The notes beneath the pieces were generated by a model. It had not been told where the DNA came from. It did not search any database and was given only the letters and a program-made list of their open reading frames with translations. DNA of 64,000 nt, taken from the NCBI GenBank assembly GCA_029204225.1, contig CM055101.1, forward strand, positions 59,688,094 to 59,752,093. The letters run 5' to 3'. The stretch comes from Diphasiastrum complanatum. Lineage: Eukaryota > Streptophyta > Lycopodiopsida > Lycopodiales > Lycopodiaceae. Shown here piece after piece: positions 14,601 through 29,600 of the stretch. How positions within the stretch are numbered: position 1 is the stretch's first letter; every line of letters starts with the position of its first letter. The translations under genes and the position numbers were made by a program.

Positions 14601-17600
14601 GTGACAATATTCCACAACTCGTTGGCAATAAGCAAGGCCTTCATCTTAAATTTCCACAAATAGTAATTGGATCTATTCAGCTTGTCTGCTACGTTGCCAG
14701 CTTTGCTTTGTGAATCCATCCAAAAGTTAGTCTGTCGATAATTCGACGACTTAAGAATGAACTGACAACGCTATAATTGGAAATCAATAAAAATGATTTG
14801 ATACCAAAAATTATTGCTCTGATACCATGTTGGAAGAAGGAAAGAAGACTCAATAGAGAAGTGGTTGCATTCGATAGAGAAGCACCAACATTACAAGGAA
14901 AGCTTAAGCACCACAAGAAACCAAAATTAGGAACTACAAATGCTTGATTAGTGAGAGTGAGCTGATGGGAAACTTTACAAGTTGCAATCCATCACATAAA
15001 TTACTCCATCCTCAAACTCTTGTATAATAAGGAGATGGTGAAAGGATTGCTGAAAATTGTAAATGAGTCAAAAGTCTATGAAACTTGCATGATGGGAAAA
15101 TATCAAAGGACACCACTCGTTCCTAATTACACCTCTAACCTCTCAAATACTAGAATCCAAAAACTATTCGTAAAACAAGGGTCTTTGTCGAACACAATAA
15201 ATCTAGGTAATCGATGAAGTCTGAATACATGCTACATGAACAAGTCAGCTCAATAAATTATTGTTTTAATCTTGCATTGCATTGCTCTTGATGGGAATGT
15301 TTAGTGTTATAGTTATAAAACACATTCACATCAAACTCACTAGTAATATCACAATGTGATTGAGATTTCAAATAAGATGAAACAATTCATAGTATGAATT
15401 GTTAACTTTTTCCAATAGCTCTATCGAGGAAATCATCGACAATGGGAGTACATCAGTCTCTCCAGAAGTAGAGACAATCTTTCCATCTACATCTTTGAAT
15501 ACCAAAGAGCGATGTTTGAAATCTATATTTAAAGTATTGGATTGATTCAAAAGCAACTCGTATCCTAAAATGATATCCATGCTATCAATGTGCATGACGT
15601 GGAATGTGAGCCACTCAACAGATCCTGTGTTTCAAACCTGTCTCTCCAAGCTCGTGAAACTAAGAAGGCCGATGTGTCGAATGAACCTCCCAACCATAGG
15701 CACCCTCTCTATGAGTCTTGCTACCTACTATTCTTGTCACCTCACACATTGCTTCTGCCCAAAGATAATTGGGTAATCCCTTTGGTTCATCATGCTTCTG
15801 GCACTTTCGACTGATGTCCTATCTGTTGTCTCTCATTGTAAATGGCTATGTCACCAGCCTGTGGAGACACTTGTAAATTGCAATGTAAATATCGGTGTAA
15901 GCGGCTAATTTTCAGATGGCTAAGGGATATTGGGTCTCAAATAGAGTCTGTTGGAGTGACCTGCTAAAAAGTATGAGTGACCGGTCAACAACACAACTGT
16001 CATATGCTCACGGGGACACTTTGTCCAATATATGAGTGACACATGTCAGATCCTATGTGTTAGGGTACTGCCAAGTGGCAAGTATCGGCTATGCATGGAG
16101 CTTGCCAGGTGTCAATGTCAAGATGTGTCGGGGTTAAGGGGTGCTTGAGGGGATATAGTGTGAGCCTTGCTAGGCATTTCCTATGTAGCTATGGTGGGAG
16201 GAGACTTGCAGTAGAGCTCTTATGTTTGCTTGTTGATCTCTGCACTTTACCCTGAGATTAATAAAGAGACAAACTTGTTAAGTAATTTTGGTGCATTTAC
16301 TTGAGCTCATGTGCAACATTTTGCTTTCCAGACTTGTGTGGGGTTTGGCATCTTCAGTTAGAGTTCAGCCAAAGCTTGGAGAGCCAGTGCCCTATTTTAG
16401 GTGTTTTGTTGAGTGATTTGGGAGCCTATAAGGTTGAAGATTGGATTGCTAGTCTACTGGCAACTTTTGAGCATTTTCTGCTACTTTGCTTGCTTATTCT
16501 CTTTGCTTTCATGAAAATTTCAATCTACATAGGATTTTGTGAAGCTGTTTGTAACTTCTCAATACGCAATATCTTTGAGATCTAGTCAGTTGCAATAGCT
16601 TGTAGTGGAAGGTCGTTGGTCGGGTAGGGCTTTTTGCCTTTATGTTTACTCTTGCTTTTTGCTGATTGTCAATTTGAAACCCTAGTTTGCTGATTTTTAG
16701 GAAAGAGTTGGTGAGCAGTTAGAACTTGGTTGTAAAAAGTTTGTTCTATCCAATTCTCTTAGGAATTCAGGGTAACCTATTTGTATACTGGTTTATGGTG
16801 CTGAGAGATGTTCTTACTATATTTTACTTGATTTTGCTTAGTTTTTGTACACTACTTTGCTTTTCCTAACTATTCTTCAGCTATGACATCCACAAGCAAC
16901 ACTAGTCAAGATTCTCAAAGAAATGATGCACTTTTTGCTAAAGTTCATGGCATGAAGCTCATGTTAAAGCAAATTTTGGAGTAATTGAAGCCTGGTTCGT
17001 GGTGAACCTAGTTCAGTTGAAACATAAGCAAAATTTCTCAAGAAGTGCAAATACCGTCTATCAAGGATTTGAAGCCCCCTAAGTTCATAGGAGCGATATC
17101 TATGAGGAATACAAATGTTGTGGAATATTGGTTACAAAAGTGGGAGAAAGCATTCCAGATGTGTGGCATTCATGATGAATCTGAGATGATTGCTGAAGCC
17201 ACATACCATTTTCAAGAGTCAGCACAAAGGTGGTGAAGGAGGTGGAGAAAGATGACCTAGTTTCAACCACATGGGAGGCATTTTGGCATATGTTTACACA
17301 AAACTGGGTGCTTGTGGATGAAAAGAATAAAGCCATGTAGCAATGGATTTATTTTAAACAAGGTAGCTTGAGCCTGCAAGATTATGCAAACAAGTACCGT
17401 GAGGCTTTATTATGCATTCCTCAAAAAGTTCCTATGTTTTTGCAAGTGTTTTATTTTGTGGAGGGACTTTGAGAGAGTATTCGTCCTTTGTGTGAAAGGA
17501 GCAATCTGATGATTTGTATACACATGCTTTGTATTATGAAGAGGGTAAAAGAGGCCCACATTCTGTGTGGCAAAAGCCTATGTTAGTACTATGGTAGCCT

Positions 17601-20600
17601 CATGTAAAATGGCACATGGTCAAATTGCCCCGAAACCCAAAAATGAAAAGCCAAAACATAAGAGGAAAATTTTTTTTGATGAGTTTGATGCCGCTGCTCA
17701 CTAGAAGTCGTGTTCTTGCAATTTTAGCACGCTATCGTTCCACACAAAACAATAGTAAACCCGCTCTTTCCTATGCCTAGGTTCCTCGATAAGAGCCCGA
17801 AGAGTGAAGATACGGTTAGTAGAGGGCTATGAATCCTACCTAGCCAAAAGCATGTAATCTCCTAGTCTTAGCCTCAAAACTCACCGCTAACTAAAGGATA
17901 GTACCATATAGCTTTACAAGAACATGACCAATCATGATAGTGCAATAGTTACCAGGTATCATGGGGTCACCATTTTTATGAATAGGTTGGAACCTGGATG
18001 ATATTGGTACACCGGAGGATGGGAAGCTAGAGAGAATAGTACAATTGAGGTGGGTGGCCAAGATGGGAGAAAGTCAATCAGTAGCATGAACTTAGATGGA
18101 CGGGAGGAGATGGAGATGGTTGAGTCGGTAGTTACAATGTATAGCATGGTAGCATACTCAGCCCAAATGTGAAGGTCATCCAAGAGGGGAGGTGGAGCAC
18201 GAGGGATCAAGTCTCGTCAAAAGCACCTGATGAAGAGCTAAAAAAAGACATCTTGTCCATCATAGTCATCATAGGCATACTTTTTATGGCAAATCATATG
18301 ATCGTAAGAACGGCGAGCCAAATGGAGGTGAGGGTTATGTATATGTGCATGAGTTATAAGATGGTGAAGTGAGCGACATTCTACATCATACTAAGAAGGG
18401 TGTAGTGAATAAGATGGGAAATAATGAGTGGAGTCAGACTTAGAAGGAAAGACTAAAGAGGTGGTAGTGTGAAGAGATGTGATGAGGAAGGCGGCTTGTG
18501 ACTCCAACAGCTAAAGTAAACAAGCAAGAGACTCCTGGTAGATCACCATATATAGATGGTCAAACTTGTGTGTAGGTGCCCAAGTAAATATGGGTTGAGA
18601 GGACGGCTGGGATAATGCGAGAGTGCCAAGACTGAACGAGAGGAAAGAATGATCATAGAGAATAGTGGGGAGGATACAAAAATTAGAAATGAGAGGGATG
18701 GAGGATGGTGACCCCATGAGGTAATCAACAACATTATGACCTCCACTATGAGGATGACAAGTACAACTATGAGAATTCGGCCAGCAAGCTAAGCCATTTT
18801 TAATGGCTAGCTAACTCATGTGCTTCACCCTACAATAGGTACTCATTGTAGGAGATAATAGGTCCCAAGTTGTCATCAAATATCTTAGTAACTCCCAAAT
18901 CATCACAATCAAGAGCCAACACGCAGCTGGTCGGTAACATCATGGATCCTATCATGAGGTTGTCCTGGCATTCGAGATCTCTAGTGAGAAAAACATGTCC
19001 TCGGTCTGCAAATCTGACAATACTCAAGGAGAGATTTGTATAAGGTGAGCCAATACCCTCATCAAAAGAAGAGGACTCTAGGGGAAAGTAGCATGCAACA
19101 ACAAAGAGGTCCTTGTCCAACAAACCAATGCCCTATACATCCATGTGGATCTAGATATAGCATGCATACTTTGTCATGCGTGATGATCAAATGAAGACTC
19201 TTTGACCAATATGTGCATCAGTGTTCATTTCCGACACGCTCTATAATCCTAGACAATGAAAGATCATTTACTATAATAATACAAAAAGAGAATAGCTCGT
19301 AATCATAAAATTTCATGCATTATCATAAGTCACATAGTCAAAACCATTATCTTTATCTTGTTGGTTAAGGTCTACACTCTAGTAGATGTTTAACTCTAAT
19401 GAAACACTAGAAAATTCTAATGGGAAGCACGAACAATGTTAACTTTTAGAAAGTGGGTATGATTTAATAAGGAATACTAACCATTCTGAGGTGATATAGG
19501 TGGTACCAAGTCGTTGTAGTCAATAATTTGCTTTTCCAAGATTTCAAATCTACAAAAACAACATGTCAAAACTTAGTAGACATAATTGAACTTCTTGTAT
19601 CTCAAAAAGTGATCTCATTCATTTTTCTACCCAAGAAGATCTTACATACTATACTCACAAGAACCAAAGGCCCAACACTTGTCTGTTCACATAAGCTATT
19701 GTTGAAAGAACTTGCAATATAAGATTCACCAGTTCTATATAAGTAAAAGCCACCACTAGAAACAAATCACGGCTTTACAGAAAAGAAGAAAAAGATTAGA
19801 TTAAATTTTAAATAATAGGATCATTAATACATGCATAAAAAATCTAGAAATGCAATCGTAATCACTTTACTCACAACGGATGTGATTATGAATACTATAT
19901 ATTCCCTTGAATTATCTCAAGTACATGAAGGAGCCAATTTTCCTCAAAATTCTTCCGAGGTGACATAGAGTTACTTTAAATAAACACTTAGTGGTTCAGA
20001 TTGACCGATTTGTACATTTTGCAAGGGGAACAAATTGGCTGGCATGGTTTGAAAAGAACAAAACACATCAATGGTCACGACTCACAGCATACATGACATA
20101 CATGGACTATAGAATCGGGTCCTATCTTCTGATGTTGAGTGATTAGTGGCTTCAATGCTGTGCTATAAGTTATAGCGTTATGCCCAATCAATGATGTCAA
20201 GTCACCTAGTATTTGAACCTTAGAATCAAATTAGTGGCTTATATGCTTAGATGTAAAACTTATACCTTACAAAGATTGAAGAGCTCTATGAATGGGTTTG
20301 GGATATCCACCAAGTAGTCAATAACAAGAAACGTCAACCGTTAAGTCAAGATTATATCCCGCACAAATCAAATTTTCAAAAAAAACAAAAAATTGGAAAA
20401 AAAATTTGCTCTAACTAGGAGTCTAGGAAAGCCATGTAGTAATAGGCATATATGGATCTTGTGGTGTAGAGAGAGCTTGATGGTCTTCTGAAGTCTCTAG
20501 ACTTCAACCCTACTCAACCAGACTATAATGTCTACATCAAAAGAGTAGGAAAGGATTTTGTGATACTGACCATTTTCCTGGATGATTCGCTGATGATAGG

Positions 20601-23600
20601 AAATTCCTTGATGCTGATCAAAGACACGAAGAGTCAGATTTCTGAAAGCTACGAAATCACAAATCTTGGAGAAGCAACAAAATGCCTAGGGCTGGAGATC
20701 AGAAGAGAACGAACAAATGGCAAAATGCACTTGAGTCAGTCAAAATACGCCAGAAAAGTGCTGAAGTAGTACCACATGATGGACTGCAAAGAGAAAGCCA
20801 CACCAATGATAGCTGGAGCCAAGCTCACGAAACAGGATTGCCCAAAAACAGAAGAGGAAGAACAGAAGATGGCAGGTATACCCTACCAGAACTTAATCGG
20901 GAGTCTGATGTACTTGACAATTTGTACCAGACTGGATCTGGCCTTCTCTGTTTACGCATTGAGCCAATTATGTTCCAATCCTGGTCTAGCACATTGGCAA
21001 ATGGCCAAACGAATCCTACAGTATCTGAAGGGTACCCAAAATATTGGATTCACGTACAGAGCTAGAAATGAAGAGAAAGGATTCGAGCTGCATCACTACA
21101 GTGATGCGAGTTGGGCGAGCTGCAAGGATGACAGCAAGTCCATTACTGGAGGATGTACAATAGCGTGCGGAGCTGCAATCTGCTGGATATGCAAAAAGCA
21201 AACCCTGGTAGCTCAATCCTCTTGCGAAGCTGAGTATGTCGCAACCTCAAAAGTGGCGAATGAGGTAGTGTGGCTGCGGATGATATTGGAGGCAATCGGG
21301 ATACCACAAGAGGGGCCAAGCACGATGATGATGAACTCCCAGAGTGCCATCTATCTGTCCCAGGATCCTGTCTTCCATTCAAAGACGAAGCACATTCCTC
21401 TGAAGTACCATCACATTCGAGATTTGATCTCGAAAGGAGAGCTCCAGGTCTAGTTCATAAAATCAGAAAGTATGATTGCAGATCTCCTCACGAAACCGCT
21501 CGACAAGCCACTCTTTACCAAGCAAAGAGAGGCAATTGGATTGAACGAACAAAGCTGCAAGGTTCAAGAGGGAGTGTCAGAAATGGTGAACTCCTGCAAC
21601 TTTGTCGCAGCACAAACAAGACACGAAGGTCGAACGAGAACAATTCGCGACAGTCAACGTGTCTTTGACTCGAAGCACGAACGATTCACGAATCGTAAAC
21701 ACTCCTCCAGGACTGCGAAGCGCAAAATGGACGCAAAACGAAAACTACGAAAAGAACGAAAACACACGAAGAGAAATCTTTCGCGCTGCCAGCTGGCAGC
21801 TCAACGGGCTTCATGCCTAGCTGAAACGAATAGCAACGACGAAGACTAACTAACCAGTTGATTAGCGTTAACTAGTCTTGTGATTCTACGTTTAGCTATC
21901 TTGTAAACTCCACACAGTGGAGGTATAAACGATCCTCTTTGGATCATAACCAAAAAGAGAGAGAAAAAAAGTGAAGAGAATTTTACAGAGATCTGTAAGA
22001 AACAGAGAGAGATGTAGCAAATAGAGTAAGAAAGCAAAAATACCATAGCTGTGCATGAAAGTCTGCCAACGAGCAGAACACAGCGAAAGAGCAAAGAGTC
22101 AATCCGCCAACGAGCTAGACACTGACGATCTTGCTCTAAAACCAAACTGACAATATAGTCGCTCCATTTCGTTTATCTCTTTGTGCTGTGTCTCTTGATT
22201 GCTAGAATAAAATATATTCTGTGATGCGTAGTCGAGTGTCTAGGATCCCGTAAGAGCTTCCGCACGAAAAGAAAATTCAAAGACAAAAAATTGTTCGCGA
22301 ATCAGAAGACAGAGGACAAACATGAAACGAAAAAGCTTCCGCGACACTTCTGAGTAGGCATCGGGGGTTGTGGGGGGTTGATCCATTGTTGCTTTATTGA
22401 ATTTAAGCCTTCGACTTAATGTTACATCACATGCTTATCTAGAGATCGACAGATCTTGGTTTTTCTGCAAACACTATATTAGCAATCATGGATTGATATG
22501 GGAGAGCTATGGGTTGCAAATGAGGGGATATCAACAGGTGGTAGCACTATTGGAGTGAATTAGGATTGTTCTCTTTCATCAACACTATTTGGACTGTACA
22601 ATGATGAGTTGGAGATTGCCATCAACCAAAATTTTGGATAGGTTATGTGACATATTGATATCTATCCTACTTTATGTGGATGATGTAGTTTTTGTCTCCC
22701 CACTCATTTGCAATCTATAGAGATTGGACACTTTCCAGATGTCCATTGAAGGATAGGTGTAGTGGAAACAGAGGAGCACTTCATTTTTTGACGCCCTATA
22801 TCATACGAGATCAAAGGGAGATACCAATGTCTCTTACACCCAGTTACACTACATACCTTGATCTAATATGAAGATCTAAGTTGTGTTGCTTCGATGATAG
22901 GAGAGATGCTCTAGCCTCAAACAAACTAATGTCAAGAGGATCGGCACAGGAGGGATACTTAGCTTCACATCACCCTGTTCACAATGAGCTAGGACATCCC
23001 ACAGAGTTAGAGACAATGTCAGAAGATGACACTAACATCGCAATCTGACATCAACACCATGATCAAAGACACCAAAGTGTAGCAACCTATAGCCACCAAA
23101 GTGTCACACAATCTTACATGCATTATCTTCATCCACAATGATGTTATGGCACCTCAGCTGTAGCCTCCTCGCCATCAACACCAAGAGCATCCTCAACTTC
23201 TTTCTTTAGCTACATGCCATAATAGTAGTGGGTCTCTACATATCTATTACAGCATTCTATTTTCATGTTTCTCTCACTTAAGCTTACGTAGCTTATGCAG
23301 TTTATGTACTTTCTTTTCATACAGTTCTACTAAGAACGTATTTACGCTCCCTAGCAATTAACACACACTTGAGATGTACGGTTAGTCTTATGTACCTTTT
23401 GGTATTTCAAAGACATTGATAAAGCTTTCATTCTTTCTTTCTTTCTCTCCCCTGACATTCATGGCATAGAAAAAGTCTATCATGAACTCATGGTTTGACT
23501 GTCATAGTCAAAATTTGCTATTGTCTTCCAATGGGGGAAGATACAACAATGATTCTAGTCAAAACAGCCGCCTCCCATTGAAAGAACTTGTGCCACCATT

Positions 23601-26600
23601 ATCTTCTACTTTTGCACGTAATGGGCTAGTGCTCCATTGCTATAAGCGCATCGACTCTAGTACCATATCAAGAAAACTAGCCACATGCACACACATGACA
23701 AGGGTACGCCACATACTGGGAACCCATCCCGAGTCACCTAGCCACCTGCCATCCCTCGACCCCCAAAGGTGCCATTACAAAAGGACAAGGGATGTTGAGA
23801 AGCTCCAACTCATATATGGTCATGAGGCAATCTCCATGGGCAAACCATGTCATCTCACACACCATCTTTTGGTGCTAAACTACACCTCCAGCACATCAGA
23901 AATGAAATATCTCTCGTGTAGGCAAATTGCTAAAGAAAATGCTCTTTAAAAGGTGGATCATTGATGGTTCTCAAGCATCCTGCCTACAAGTAGATCACTA
24001 ATCACGAGTATTGGGATTTAATCACTAGGCAAAGGGTCGTCTAGAAGGATAATTAAGGAATCAAACTTCAAATAGACTAAATGTTGGCAATAGGAGATGA
24101 AGATAGATCGTTGCCATTAAAGTTGGAAGGAGAAGAAGATAATGGAGCAAACTTACTCAAGCACTACTAGAGACACTTTATTTGTGCACAACTACTCTTA
24201 AGTAAAAAAAGTTTAAGCACTTCAACCTTAACTACAATTGCAACACATAGTGCTTCAAACTATGAACATTCATGAATCAACATGATACATTGTGCAATGA
24301 CATTTTATTAAGCAAACCTTCTAGTAGAGAGCTATGCACATTCATAGGTATATTGTTCCATGAAGTTGTTTGATATAAGTTCCCTTTTGTCAAAAAACCT
24401 ATGTGACCTTGAACAATCAAAGCTCATGCAATCACCTTTCAGACTTAAAGAATATGCCACATCCATCACGCTTTTTGCCAGAACGCTTGACGTAAGTGCT
24501 TTGATATCCTTGTTTTTCCATACGTTGCTTATAATACTCATATTCATCCAACTCCTACAAACAAAAAATCCAATAACGTTTGTCACATTTCCTATCAATT
24601 TACTTGAAAGGAAATAAAAAGAACTGCTCTTTATCGTCAAAATGACAGTGAATCGTCAATCGTAAGCGTATAAATTTTCCATCTCAAGTTTTAAAGATCT
24701 TAGCATACACACTATTGTTTCCAAACCATTATTTTGAAGCCATGACCACTAAGCAAGCAAACAAACCGGCTAAGTTTCGAGATAATCCTATAGGAAATTG
24801 TGCAATTTGCATGTCTCAAGACAATGATAATGAGAAATAGGCAAAATTGCAAGCAACATAATGTCGTCGATGAAAAGGCCAAATACAATGAAAAAGTTTC
24901 ACTTGCGCTTGTATAGTTATACCATGAGATTGAGATGAACCAAAAGCATCATATATGCATGCATCTCTTGAGCTGACTCATTTACATGAAATCTTTTCAA
25001 AAATGCTTCAAAAAAGAACCAAAACGTTACTGTAGGCATTTACCTGAAGACAAAGAATATCAGCATTAAAGCTTAACAATCGTGTTAAAAGAGCTTGTGA
25101 ACGAGCCTTCCATCTGCATGGCATTCAAAAAGCTATATGTCAAAGAGCCAAATGTGCCTTGTGCAAGAACAATGAAGAAAAAAATGGGAAGGTATGCAAG
25201 GACATACTTTTCTCATTTGAATATTAGAGCAATTTGATCTTCTAAAATATTTGATTCCAAATTTTGAGTTACAAGGAGGAAATCATAACGATGATGTCCA
25301 TCAAAACAAATGCCAAAAAAACAATAGTTAAAATTGTCAATTCAACTAATTCCATATTATTCAAGTAGATCTATTCAACTCAAAACACAAAATAGGACAA
25401 AGACATATGACACTAGAAAATTATATAATGGGAATGAACAACAGTTGATAGTCACCAACTTAGAATGTGAAAGAGCTTACTACACATCATCTACCTAACT
25501 TCCACATACACTAACAAAATAGGACAAAGACATGATTGGAATCATATGATACTAGATATTATATAATGGAAATGAACAATAGTTGATATTCACCAACTTA
25601 GAATGTGACTATAGAACATAGTCACATCATCTACCTAACTTCCACATACTAGTAGAAGACTTACATTGGAGAAACTTCTCATTCCCTTATGTCATTGCCA
25701 AAAAGACTCAAGAACAATGAGCAAGCTATTATGTCATACTATGGTTTGTGTGGCCTCATGAATTACATCTAGTCCCCACATTTGGGTCCAACTTGACCAT
25801 TTGGTCATTAGATTAACAAACCTACCAACTTCCCACTGTCCAGTTGATATAGTAATGAGTCGGCCAACCTTAATTGGAGCCTATAAATCCTTGAATGGGT
25901 TCTCACTTGGCACCTGTTATGGACCTCATCCTCCCCTAACCTTAATTACTACTTGCCCTTATTAGCATGCCTACCATCAAGGACATGTCCTTATGGGAAC
26001 CAAGTACCCTAATTTTCCCAAATGTCTTGAACATTCCCCTAAGGGCCTCCAAATAGTATATATAGGGCTATCATTTAGTCATTAGTTAGATTATTATATG
26101 CTTTCTCTTCTAATAGGTATCGCTTGGGTTCTTTGTGGGAGATCTCTTCTCAATGCTTTGCTATTGCTTGTAAGGCTTTTGCCATTGTTCTTCATTGATA
26201 TCAATTAATGTGATTGAATTTTACATGGTATGAAGCACTTTTTTGAGCAATTGGGTAGGTGCTAATTTTTTTCTCGCTCTAGCTATTTTCTCTCTCTAGA
26301 CACTTTTCTCTTTGGCCATTAGTCGTCTTCTCAATAAACATTTTTTACATTTTCTCATAGCTTTTTTGTTTCTGACTGGCATTGAGTTCTACTCCTTGCA
26401 TAGGTGTTGTAGCAAGTCAAGGCCCATGATCATGTGCTGTTCTTTGCCGGTCGTTCTCTAGAAAGACTAATTAATTTTTGGAAGAGCTCATCTTTTTTCA
26501 TGACAACATTAAAAAATAATCATATGGATGAGGGCACTAGGCTGAGGCAAGATTATTGATCCAAGTTTCATGTCAAACAAAGCTCTACATCAATAGATCT

Positions 26601-29600
26601 TGCAATTTCAAAGGGAGTTTCTTTTTCACTTTTCATTCTCTAGCTTTTTTTTTGCATGTGATTGGATCTTGTTATTTCAATAGTAAAACATTCTACTTTT
26701 TATTCTACAAGATTTTGTTTTGAGTTCTATTTTCAAATCTTTACATTCTTTGTTTCTCAAGAAGTTCATTGCACTTTACATTTGGCCAATCGAACATCTC
26801 TTTCTCAATATATTACACTTTGAAGTAACACCCTACTTCACTCACTTTTTGGCAACTTCTTCACCACCTATCTCTTGTTGGATGTTTTGTTTCACTCTTG
26901 GGCAACCCTTTCGGTTCTGTCCTCAGAACTTAAAGTCAAGCAAACTCCTCTTTAGATTACCTTCTAGTGCCCATGAATCCTCATCATCAGAATGTCCATT
27001 CCACCGAACCAAATGCTCAATAATCTCCCAATTACGTAATCGTTTGGTTCTCGTATCAGGAATCTTCTCAGGTTCCAAAGGAATCCTTTCAGACAAGTCT
27101 TCAAATGAATCTAGATTTTTACTAGAACCTAGGTGATCCCCCTCATGTAAACTCATCTTCAGACGACTTACATGGAACACAGGATGAGCCTTGATTCCCT
27201 TTGGTAACTCTAATTGGTAAGCTAAAGATCCAATTTTCAAGATTTTATGTGGTCCACTGTAACGAGCAAACAATTTGTAACGCTTCCCAGCACCTTCGGA
27301 ATTCTAAGATAAATCCAATCTCCAACTTGAAACTCCCAAGGCGATCATTTCAAAATAGCAAAATGTTTCACCTAATCCTGAGCACTCAAAACATTTCCAC
27401 TTGCTAACTGTAACATTTCTTGCATTTCCCACAAAAAATCTGCTACCTTTTGAACTTTAATCATCTCAGTTTCAACCGTTATTAGAAATCTAGGTTGAAA
27501 ACCATAGACAAGCATAAACGGACTATATCCAGTAGCCAGATGGTTACTACTATTATAAGCAAACTCAATTAATGGAAGATACCTCATCCAATGAGATTTC
27601 CATCAGGGGACCTATGCACTAAGCATCTAATCTTTTCACCACTCACGTTACCCTCTCTTGGAAATCAAATATAAACTGGAACCTGAACTATGATTTGTCA
27701 ATCACAATTCACTAGATTCTTATTCTATATTTGAAAATAAGAGAACGTGAATGCTACTATTCTTAAAAGACATATAAGTTGCTCCACAAAAATCCTTTCC
27801 ACTAGGAAAGTTCCGGATTTATGTGAATCTACTCTCCTTATGATGCCTATAAAGAACTGTAGTCTCCAAATTCTTCACTCTAGACATGGCACAATGCTTC
27901 ATTCCAAAGTCAAGGTTCCATCTACCCCAATACACTTAAGTTCTAATCTAGAATAACTTAAGATTTGTAGAACTTCATTACGTGAAGCCCTGACTTTTGG
28001 TGACTCCAATTATCCAACTCCAATTGAGTTTACGGAATAATTTTATTTTCAAACAAAAAATAATCAGAACCAAAAGTTCCTATATATCCTATGCAAATCA
28101 CCCACTAACCGAATCACAAAATAACTCAGTGGTTGTGACTTACAATCAATACAAATACGCTACAATATCAATGATGATACCTTGTAGACTCATCCAACTA
28201 ACTTAGAAGTAACGCTCCTGATTCGGTTAATTGCACCAGATTTAGAAATATTTGAATGTTCGGGTGTAGGCTTTTACACATGTAACACCACATTCAATCA
28301 GATTCTAAATCCTTCCTAAGTTAATAAGTAATTCAAATCCATACACCTTGTTAACTTATGAGTGATTGTCATGAGACAATTCTCAACAATATGCCTATGT
28401 CTCCTGACTAGTTTATGCATGCCAATAAACTCAATCCAATGAACACATAGTGGATCCACAAGATTAAGAACTTGCGCAAAGGAAAAATGATAACACCATG
28501 ATTCACTAGCATATCTCCACAGATCTACCCAATCTGTATATATTATATGCCTAACTAAGAATCCTGTAACCCAATTAACCTAAGAGATAATATCTCTCAA
28601 AGAGTGCTATTTCATAGAATATGAAACCAAAATCTCAATCAAAGATTTTTTCAAAAAGAATATAGATTAACCGAGAATTTCATTCCTTGCATCAACTTCT
28701 CACTAACCCTAGCTCCCACTAAGATCAAGTTGATCAAACAAACAAGGAACAATCTAAACAACCCTTTCTTGTAATAGAATCACCTAACTGTAGGAATCCA
28801 GAATCAAGACTATTCATTAACACAAAGTATTCTCAAAGAGAAGAGAGAGATGGTTAGATGACCCTCTTGTAGAAACTTGTGGACAGCCAATATGAACAGT
28901 AGATTGCTTTACAAAAGTGTCTCATACAAATGAATGGCTACATATAAGTAGTCCAAGATGGCTATCTACCTTCATGACTGTTGGCTGTCCAATAACTTGA
29001 CTAATGGCTATCTAGCTACCATAAGTTACATAAAATAATTAAGTACCCCAAATAACAAGTTAGGTACTTAATTCACATGTATAGGCCCCTAGTGGACCCA
29101 CGAGTCCCTACAAGTTAGTTTCATATTAACTTGGGCCTAAAATATAAATGACCATGGTTACACAGATCTCGACCTTTTGGGTCATAGTAACCTATGGCTT
29201 CTACATCATTTACATTTATTATTCTAACACCCTCCTTAAATGAAAATGACATGTATTCACTAAGTAAGAAAATCAGCATGTTGCTTTAAATTTAAAGCTT
29301 CACAAAGAGCTTTAAATCGAACTCTAGGCAATGCCTTAGTGAACACATCTGCAATATTATCCTCCGTGGGACAATATTCAAGCGTGATGTCGCCATTATG
29401 AAGCTTCTCCCAAAAAAAGTGATAGTGGATCTCGATATGCTTTGTTCTTGCATGAAATACTGGATTTCGTGCAATGGCAATAGCATTTTGACTATCCGTA
29501 AATAGGAGAGTAGCTGAGGGCTGGCCATGCTTCATATTGACAAGTAATTGTCTCAGCCATATACACTCCATAGTGGCTGAAAACGTTGCTCTATATTCTG

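Noticed and set aside
21143-21668. Additional open frames on both strands over the copia RNase H
   Set aside because: Shadows of the real pol frame.
23482-23949. 155-codon plus-strand gene
   Set aside because: No domain, no splice or promoter support, and it lies in an intron next to LINE sequence. Kept only as an unassigned frame.
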